A DNA stretch of 64,000 bases from Asterias amurensis (lineage: Eukaryota > Echinodermata > Asteroidea > Forcipulatida > Asteriidae), in assembly GCF_032118995.1 (NCBI RefSeq), contig NC_092651.1, positions 19,142,349 through 19,206,348 on the forward strand, given 5' to 3'. The notes below the pieces were generated by a model. The model searched no databases. It saw only the letters and a program-made list of their open reading frames with translations, and was not told the origin of the DNA. Below, piece after piece: positions 56,901-64,000 of this stretch. A program made the position numbers and the translations under genes. Each line of letters begins with the position of its first letter. Position 1 is the stretch's first letter.

Positions 56901-59900
56901 ATTATTTAAAAGAAATCTGTGTTTGAGTATTAGAAAAGCCGTCGTCGTTATGTAGTTTCATCATTTTGAGTTGCCCTATTAAATAAAATACGTTTTACAA
57001 CCAAGTATGTCTGCTTGTTCTTTGTGTTTTCGCCATCAGCCGCCGGCCCGCCGCAGAAGTTCACGACCCCGCGGCGAGCGCTCGGTAAAACCTCAAAAGA
57101 AACCGCCGCTGCTGCCCCATCGGCTGTTTAAGATGCAACTTCCCATTGCGCATGTGATCAAAATCAATGCGTCTTCACCCCGCAAAAACTTCCCCGAATC
57201 AACAAGACAAAAGAAAACAAGGAAGAAAACAATCTTACGTTATATAGTAAAATAATCTTTCTAACAATCCAAGGTTTCGTAGTCAAATAAAGCCTACACG
57301 TTGTGTTGTTTTCGGTAAACAAGCTAACATTTCCGAGGAACTTTATGCTTCGCAGCACAGACCACGCTGTCGGCGGCTATTGCGTGCGTACCAGCGAAGA
57401 CTATGCTTTTGTACGGTTTAAGTGTGCACACCAGCGTGTATGGTTATTGCAATTCGGGGGGAAAACCCGTTTGCCCAAGCATGCACAGACACGTGCAGTC
57501 TTTGGTCAAGGCGGTAACGCGTGATGCACTGCGTTATTTCGACAGTAGAGGGCGTTCTAGCATTCAATGTTTCTTGCCTTTGTTATAGAATGCAAAGTAA
57601 AAAGACTACGAGCCTTTATTGGAGACTATGTGACTGCATGCGGAGTGGTAGGTCTGTGTTTTGCGGGACTTTCTAGTGATTTTTTTTCGATGATTATCTC
57701 AACCATTTTCAACCGTAAAGGTAGTCCGGGCGCCTGTCGGACAACTTGATTGACACTTCTACGTCAATGCATCGGCAACTGACACCTTAATGTCGGCGAG
57801 TCACGCAACTCACAAAGGCTCTGTGTCATTTTGAGACGGCCAATCATGGCCAATCACGAATCGAGAATTGTGGTGAGCGTTCACCAAATGGCCAAGCCAG
57901 CGGTAGCGGCGATCATACTTTGTTGTAAAACCAGAAATAATCGGGGCGGGACTACGCAATTTGAAATTGTTTGAACTACAAACAAGTTCGGGGGATCAGA
58001 CAAAAACAGGTTGAAATGTAACCCTATTAAACTGTCAGTCTACGGTATATATATTTCTACCTCCATGAGTATACCAAGTGCTGTTTTTAGGATTCCATCT
58101 TGCGCGCGGGAAATACTCGATATATCGAGTATACTCGATATTAAATTTTCGATATATCGGTTATGGGAAAAAACCGACATCGACGGACGTTAGAGTATAC
58201 CGTATATGAAGAAAGACAACAATACGAACATACTCCTCGATATTGTATAGGGACTGAGACAATAACATAAACTGTCCTTCATTTGGGGATGTAGCAATGT
58301 TGGACAATATTTTACATTACAGGGCCGGTGTCAGATGCAATTGTCGGCCGAACATTTCCCATATCATTCATGACATGCACTTAGCAGGTACAAAAATGGC
58401 GGACACGGTTCCGTCGACCAAGGGCGTTTAATTGAATGTCAGACAACACCGTCGAGTTGTCCGAACGGACGAGTTGCTCGACGGATGAGTTGTCCGACGG
58501 ACGAGTTATCCGACGGTGGAAGTGTCTGGTCTCCGTTTAATTTCTTACAAGGACAGTTTTGCACGGGGGTGGACACAATTGCATTATGCAGCAGCGTCCG
58601 GGCGGACACGATTGCATATGCAAAACCGTCCGGCGGACATTATTGCATATGCAATAATGTCATCCGGATAGTATTGCATGCGACACCGGCATGGCCTCAG
58701 TTTTCTTTGCATTAAGCTGCTCTCTGGATAAGCAGACAATTATTGCTGAGCAGAAATGAGCAGGATACCAGGCAATACGTACATGAGACATGGTACTGTG
58801 GCTATTATCTTATTCTCGTACATAATTTTGATCTGCTGAACAGCAACTTTTCGTGTTAGTTTAAGGCAGCTTAGTGCACATAATTATTCTGGGAAACCAA
58901 GCTTGATTGCCAGTTCATCTACCCTTTAACAGCTGCCATGTCATAAGCCCTTTTCACACACTATAAAATGTAGTTCCCGGGAAATTCCCGGACAATTTTG
59001 GTCGATCTTTTTACACTACAAAAAAACTCCCGGGAATTTCCCAGGAATTAACTTGTTCCCATAGGAAATAATTAACCCTGATCAGGGGTAGGGTCAAGGG
59101 GTAAAACATTTTCCCGTGAGACGACCGTGTATATTCCTATAACACAGCTAGGGCCTACTCCCCCGGGAGTTGCCAAATTGGGATAGTTAGAACGGTTGCT
59201 TGGGTGGCGGTAGGGTTAAAAACTCATTGGATGTGTCCAGGCTTTTATTTCACGGGAAAAATAAACCATGGCTCTGTAGTATAAAAAAGGGGTTATGCTT
59301 TACTGAAAATTGTGTACACGTATACACGAGTCATTATGTAAGAAAAAAGTGAAGCAAACAATGTTCGATTGTTATTCTCATTGTACAGATTATGCAGTAC
59401 GTTTGATGGGTGGAAGCAATCGTTTTGAAGGTAGGGTGGAGGTATACCACAGAGATTACAGCAGTGGGATATGGGGAACCATATGTAACGATTATTGGGG
59501 CTACTCCGACTCCAAGGTAAGTGCAAAACACTCTAAAAGCCCTTTTCATTACACTACAGAGGAGTTTTAATCTCGAGAGTTTTAACCCCCACCACCGTCA
59601 ACCCAGCAATAGACTTGAGTAAACTCCCAATCTCGTGTCGTCGCCAGACAGAAATTATTGTTTTGTGATGCTCTGCATTCCCCCAAACCTGTTCCATTCT
59701 CGGGACCACATTTTTGGACGGCGAGTGCGATATGCTTGCGGACTTCTCACACGAGAACGGGACTTGAATCAAGCATGGAGGAATAATTTCCTCCATGAAT
59801 CAAGTACAAGGTTGTAGCTAGGGCAAATTGGATGCTTTGTCGAGAGCATGGTCGAGAGGGTGGGTGTACATGTAGGGGCAGCGTAGCGCCTCACAACCCG

Positions 59901-62325
59901 GTTGGATTTTTAGGTTTTGTTTAAGCTTTGATTGGTTCCCCAGGCTCTATCTTGCCCATTTGTGCCTTGACATAGCCATTGTCAAAGGAAAAAACATGTC
60001 CAGGGAGCCATAGAAAATAAATACTTATTAAGTTTTAAAGTAAAATGTTAGGGTAAAATAAATAAAATTAATATTCTGTTTGCGATTTAAATCCCATCTC
60101 AAAATAGGGTAGGTAGACTACTAGGCAGAATTTTTGAGTGTTGAGTTCATCAATTGAAAAGCTTGCAGTTGCATATATTCATCAGTAGGCAATCAAAGTG
60201 GAGAGACAAGTTCAGAAACACAGGATGACGGGACACATGTCCGATCACCCGCAAAATCTAGACTATTCCATTTCAAAAAGGAGCACATTAGTAAAATAGA
60301 AAAGCCATGTTTCACTGAGTTGTATTCATTGACAATTTCTCAACGAAGTACATTCAATAAACTCAAAAATTGATTCTTGTCATTTCATTTTTTTTTTCCA
60401 CAAGTATTAATAGACAGGAAAATCATCTAAATAAAATTCTAAATAAAAATTTAATGCAACTTCGACGACTCCCATCAACATTGTCCGCCTATCAGAATAA
60501 CTTTATTTTCAACCGCCCGCCGGGCGAGTCAACCAAAATTCTTGATCGCCCGCAGGTTTTTTCACTAGCCTGCTGCATGTATGTTACAAAAAAAATTGAA
60601 ACTAAAAACAAATATTAAAAAAAACACGGAAGTGAAGTCCCTAAAATTGGACGACTTTATCTCTTAATTTATGCCCTAAATTATCAACAACCATTTGAAT
60701 GAACTTGTTGTTTGAGAGTTGTTTGTTTTGAACATGTTCTGATCTCCGTTTGCAACAAAATCTTCGTGAATCAACGATCGGTCAACAACACACATTGAGA
60801 AATAATTCAATGAACTTTGGCCCGCAACGCCCTCTGTTGGCAGAAGTTGTCCATGTTACTAGAATTCCTCCAAGGCTGTGCATTGTGCATACAGTCTGCA
60901 GGCGTGATGCACAACGTTCGCCAATTCTTTACTCCGTTCGTGAGCGTGTATTGTGAAGAAGGCTAGCCAAGAAGATCATGAATATGGATTTATTAACAGC
61001 CATCAATGGCCAATCACAGCGTGCGGAATCTTGGTTACCGGAGATTGTGCGTGATTTTTTTAGTACTCCATAGAACTCGCAGCATTCAAGCTGCTTATTT
61101 TTAAGCAACAATCACGGAGAAGATCGCGGTTTTGGAGAGAAAATTGTTTTGATTGTTTTTACAGAAATAAAATACACATCTAATTAGGAGTTTTACATGA
61201 TTGTTTTCTTTATTTTTCACTTATTTCAATGGCATTTAAAACAGTTTTACATAAATTTATGCCGGTCGGAGTTTGATATTTTTTGTTGGATCCCGGTCGG
61301 CAAAAGCTGGGGCCGGTCATAGCCGACCGGCTCCGACCGTGGTAGCTACAACCAAGTATAATTCCCGATACCTCATTTCTGTTATTATAGTGGTTCTTTG
61401 TTTGCTTTTCTGTCTTAACACCGTTCCACGGTAACTTTATAAGAGGTTTGACCAGTTCGAGATCTTAGTTGTAACGAGAGCCGACTGTACATATTGTAAT
61501 ACCATCTTGGTTTGTTATCTGCAGGTAATATGCCGGCAGTTGAAGTACGGTAATCCCGAAGAGGCGCGAGAGCGTAACGGTGACTACTACAAGGCCGGGT
61601 CAGCTGGCATGCGCGTCCTCCTGGATAACGTTGGCTGTTACGGGGACGAGACCACACTGGCATCATGCCCACACCGGGGATGGTACATTGAGAACTGCTA
61701 CGGGAATACGGAGCTTGCTGCAGTTGTGTGTGAACCAGCAAGTACGTCATACCTTTATCTGAACCCGTTTGCCCTTTTGTCGTGTCCCCTGTGTTCGGAA
61801 ACAACTGAATGCGTCCCAAATGCACCGAAAGGGAGTCAGACGTTTGAGCATGGTTTGACCAGCCACCGTCGGTTTTATTAAACAAAAATATGTGAATGGG
61901 AAAAGTAAAGGGGCTGCAATTAATAATAATGTATAATTTTTTTGTTAAGCATTGTTAGTAATAATTGTGCCGTTTAAAATTGTTTCTTTCTCTTAGTCGA
62001 ACAAGGCTACCTGACTGTGGGAGCCATTGCGGGTATCGTGACGGGTTCAATACTAGTCATTATATTCGTTATGATGCTCGGTGCTGTCTGCTGCAAGCAA
62101 ATGAAGAACAAGAAGAGGTCTCGCACTGATCCCACCTCTGCCACCACTTATAATCAGAACTCCACATACATGATCTCACGCGGCTCTGCCGCAGCTCCTG
62201 GTGTCCATCTACCAGCTGGTAACCAACCCGGTGTTGTGCATTACAACGTGGCAGCAGTACCACCGGGACCACCTCCGTATTCCGTCGTAGGCCCGCCTGG
62301 TTCAGCCGTCGCCGGGTACCAATAG
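50952..62325 (+). CDS. Transmembrane receptor with two SRCR domains
   Basis: Five exons: 50952-51036, 52812-53162, 59389-59516, 61525-61741 and 61997-62325 (TAG), in phase throughout, giving about 369 residues. Exon 1 is a signal peptide ([15 protein letters not shown]). Exon 2 encodes SRCR domain 1 ([45 protein letters not shown]). Exons 3 and 4 encode SRCR domain 2 ([55 protein letters not shown]). Each domain has six Cys. Exon 5 has the transmembrane helix ([20 protein letters not shown]), a Cys/Lys stop, and a tail with PPPYSVV, a PPxY-type WW-domain ligand. It is likely a surface scavenger or recognition receptor. Sea-star and sea-urchin genomes hold large SRCR families; this ligand is unknown. 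The start is the first of two adjacent ATGs. The second intron contains a THAP exon and a transposon derivative. Confidence 0.88.
51690..52385 (+). mobile_element. LINE 3' fragment
   Basis: A broken frame with [28 protein letters not shown] and [17 protein letters not shown] matches the C-terminal tail of non-LTR retrotransposon proteins. It ends GGAAATAAACGTTGTTGAAT followed by TTGAA repeats. It is 5'-truncated in the first intron of the SRCR gene and differs from the 11 kb LINE. Confidence 0.78.
53163..54495. other. Intron of the SRCR gene, no gene recognised
   Basis: AT-rich sequence with several short A-tracts (about 53,396-53,440). I see no exon, RNA gene or clear repeat. Confidence 0.4.
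54496..54829 (+). pseudogene. THAP zinc-finger exon with a 1-base frameshift
   Basis: From ATG 54496 the frame reads [33 protein letters not shown] and W-x-G, the first half of a THAP domain (C2CH zinc finger, DNA binding). After SFSA (about 54,651) one extra base shifts the frame. In the next frame the expected second half continues: [13 protein letters not shown], then [14 protein letters not shown] (the AVPTIF box). It ends at a GTAAGT donor at 54,830. All metal ligands are present if the two frames are joined. It may be a decayed gene, a transposase relic or a single-base assembly error. It lies in the second intron of the SRCR gene on the same strand. Later exons were not found. Confidence 0.72.
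54830..56712. other. Intronic DNA between THAP exon and transposon derivative
   Basis: No gene is recognised. A doubled GCCTTGATCAAGGC palindrome (near 56,155 and 56,508) and tightly spaced TACATGTACATGTAC words near 56,290 are the only notable structures. Confidence 0.4.
56713..56720. repeat. 8 bp target site duplication (GAGTATAC), left
   Basis: GAGTATAC precedes TAACGTCCG here and is repeated exactly at 58,193-58,200 after the other terminus. Confidence 0.92.
56721..58192 (-). mobile_element. 1,472 bp non-autonomous deletion derivative of the RAG1-type transposon
   Basis: In inverted orientation it contains the right 1,307 bp of the large element (41,385-42,691) joined to its left 165 bp (34,812-34,976). 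The sum, 1,472 bp, equals the length of this copy. The joint sits in GTTTA, present at both breakpoints (34,972-34,976 and 41,380-41,384). Several long stretches read identically, including an 82-residue frame (57,007-57,255). The termini are the same 14 bp repeats, and GAGTATAC is duplicated at both sides. It lacks the transposase gene and would need it in trans. Confidence 0.93.
58201..59388. other. Intronic DNA with repeat fragments
   Basis: Repeated CGACGG/GAGTTGTCCGACGGACG words near 58,450-58,520, GTCCGGCGGACA-like repeats at 58,590-58,680 and a degraded GGCCCAATTTCAT-type fragment near 58,690-58,870. CCCGGGAAATTCCCGG near 58,976 and CTCCCGGGAATTTCCC near 59,027 are partly mirrored. No exon precedes the acceptor at 59,388. 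Confidence 0.45.
59517..61524. other. Third intron of the SRCR gene
   Basis: No exon or RNA gene is recognised. CACGAGAACGGGACTTGAAT near 59,750 recurs near 18,850, marking a dispersed repeat. The rest is unremarkable. Confidence 0.45.
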
Positions 62326-62601
62326 CCACCGAATCCTGGGGCTACTCTTGGAGGGACGGCTGGAAATTAATCGCAAACTATGTATACGCCTACACATTTA
62401 AGTGTGTAATAAGTTTTGCTTGCATTTACACAGCAATGTGGAACATTAGGAACTGCTGGACAGACCAATGAACATTAAAACTGAACGGTCAGACCAAAAG
62501 TGTCAAAATGTTGCAACTTACAGAGACAAGTTTTAGTTTTGTGATGAAGTGTTGTTCATTTTGCTTGCCTTTTATTATATTTTAAAAAAAGTTATTGAAA
62601 T

Positions 62602-62682
62602 GTTAAAAGCATATTAAATATGCTTTTAACTATATCAAAAGGATTATATTCAATTTTTGTGAATATGATCCCTTTGATATAG
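62602..62682. other. Two adjacent hairpins in the SRCR gene 3' UTR
   Basis: GTTAAAAGCATAT and its exact inverse flank a 3-base loop (62,602-62,630). Immediately after, CTATATCAAAAGGAT...TATTCA pairs imperfectly with TGAATATGATCC...TTTGATATAG (62,630-62,682). They start about 275 bases after the stop codon. They could act in RNA stability or be a decayed MITE. Confidence 0.6.
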
Positions 62683-62929
62683 TTACATGTGCTACCTTGT
62701 GATCCTTTTCATGTAGAATAGAGTTTGTATTGGTATCATGTCATACAAAATGTATATACAGCAGCCTATTTCCTCATCTAGATGCTGAATAGGCTTTGGT
62801 GAGAACTCACATAGATGTAGATGTGTGTATACTGCATGTATACGGCAGTTAATGGTTAAACGGCTTCATGACTTGCGCCCCGACTAAACATATTGGCAAA
62901 ACGGGGAGATAACCAGTATAGTACAAGAT

Positions 62930-62995
62930 TACTCAGTTGGTGAAGCGCTGGCACAGTATAGCCAGAGGTTTCAGGTTCATGTTCCGCTTAACAAA
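62930..62995 (+). repeat. tRNA-derived SINE head
   Basis: ACTCAGTTGGTGAAGCGCTG resembles an A box and GGTTTCAGGTTCATGTTCC a B box. No intact acceptor stem was found. Confidence 0.5.
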
Positions 62996-63383
62996 AACTA
63001 TGTAGTAACTCTACCGCACATAACTCAAGTGATTCTTGTGAGTATTTTGATGATAAGGTACTACCAGTGCATAATATGAAGTTCACTTGTGTGACAATGA
63101 CGTGCGATCGATGTGTACATTGAAAGTGAAAAACAAATTGTGGAACAAATTAATGTTAGAAGTTTTACCCATATAGTAAATATTCCAGTCTACGTCATAA
63201 GCGGGAGGAGGGGCTAGAGTTACGACTCCAGCAACTCCTGATTTGTTTTGCATTACGTTTACCACTTTTGGATGTATCAGAATTGTTTGACTTTCACCTT
63301 GTTTTATCATCTTTGGGCTTTTTTTGGAGGGGAGGATCTGTGGCTATCGAAGGAACATTCTCAAGGAGTTGGATGTTCGTGAT

Positions 63384-63467
63384 GTAATCCACATTGTTGA
63401 GTTGGTATGGAAATGTTTATCGAGTAATCCACATTGTTGAGTTGGTATGGAAATGTTTATCGAGTAA
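63384..63467. repeat. Perfect tandem duplication, 40 bp unit
   Basis: The 40-base unit beginning GTAATCCACATTGTTGAG occurs twice without change and is followed by GTAA. Confidence 0.92.
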
Positions 63468-64000
63468 AGGCCCGACTTCTTACATGCTGTGTGGGCCTTG
63501 ATAACAATCCACTATTAAATCACAATAGTTCTTTTATTTTTTCCAAATAGCTAAATAATCAGAAATCAGACTAGGGAGAAATTTTCAGAGGGGAGAATAC
63601 CATAACTGAAGTTAATAAGAATGGGATTTGTACATATGGGGCAGACAGACCCGTTGTAAGGCGGACTACGGCTTTCAAAGCAGTCCAGTGTTGTTTTTTT
63701 TCTTTGAGCGGGTAAATAAAAGTGCGCCCTTTGTTAGTGAACATTTCAATAATAATGTAAACTTCTTGAGTCCAGATTTGCACACTTTTAATAAAAAACT
63801 CAGATGATTTCTTTGCAAAGTGACGTTTCCTCACTGTTTTATTGCGACAATCTTGTTGATGTTTCCATAATGCTGATAAATATTGCAAGTAAAAAACTAA
63901 ATATGAAAGTGCGATATCACATAAATAGCCTCTAAATAGCAGCCAGGTTACTTGGAAGAAAATCAGTTCCCAATAATACCTTTCTACATTTTGGTTTGAG
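63468..64000. other. Downstream flank, no gene recognised
   Basis: AT-rich sequence with no exon supported by splice sites and no recognisable domain in the short minus-strand frames. Confidence 0.4.

Overview
The window is animal nuclear DNA: multi-exon genes with GT-AG introns, an intact non-LTR retrotransposon, tRNA-derived SINEs and dense short inverted-repeat elements. SRCR and C-type-lectin/PAN proteins, and repeat families I recall from sea-star genomes, suggest an echinoderm, most likely an asteroid. That is inference. No alignment was run.

Layout. (1) 1.7-21 kb, minus strand: seven coding exons of a multi-spanning LAPTM/Mtp-like membrane protein. Its 3' end lies off the window or was not found, and a 14.5 kb intron holds a complete LINE inside a CACTG-ended DNA transposon. 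(2) 22.5-45.2 kb, plus strand, divergent from (1): an eight-exon gene for a type I receptor with a TNFR-like cysteine-rich ectodomain, Ser/Thr-rich stalk, one transmembrane helix and a roughly 230-residue cytoplasmic part. Its introns contain an intronless C-type lectin + PAN/apple gene (28.85-29.56 kb) and a complete 7,880 bp DNA transposon (34,812-42,691). (3) 51.0-62.3 kb, plus strand: a five-exon transmembrane receptor with two SRCR domains and a PPxY tail. Its introns hold a LINE fragment, a frameshifted THAP exon and a 1,472 bp non-autonomous relative of the transposon.

Main discovery. The 7,880 bp transposon carries a ten-exon gene with no visible lesion for a 977-residue protein. It has a RAG1-type N-terminus (Cys-pair zinc modules, C3HC4 RING, following zinc finger) joined to a DDE-type core with RAG1-like spacing (GGD, FGDYE, CxxC, HxxxxH, then E). 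The element has 14 bp terminal inverted repeats and a perfect 8 bp target duplication. The second copy at 56,721-58,192 has the same termini, its own perfect 8 bp duplication, and exactly the length expected if 6,408 bp were lost between two GTTTA repeats. RAG/Transib elements make 5 bp duplications, so this looks like a separate RAG1-N-terminus transposon lineage, comparable to the N-RAG-TP type reported from Aplysia, and apparently recently mobile. No RAG2-like gene is visible beside it.

The rest is repeats: TTAA-flanked hairpin elements (several nested or sharing one TTAA), CACTG-ended elements with subterminal TTGGGCAA/TTGGTCAA arrays, LINE tails, SINEs, and tandem arrays with units of about 22, 40, 60, 121, 145 and 230 bp.
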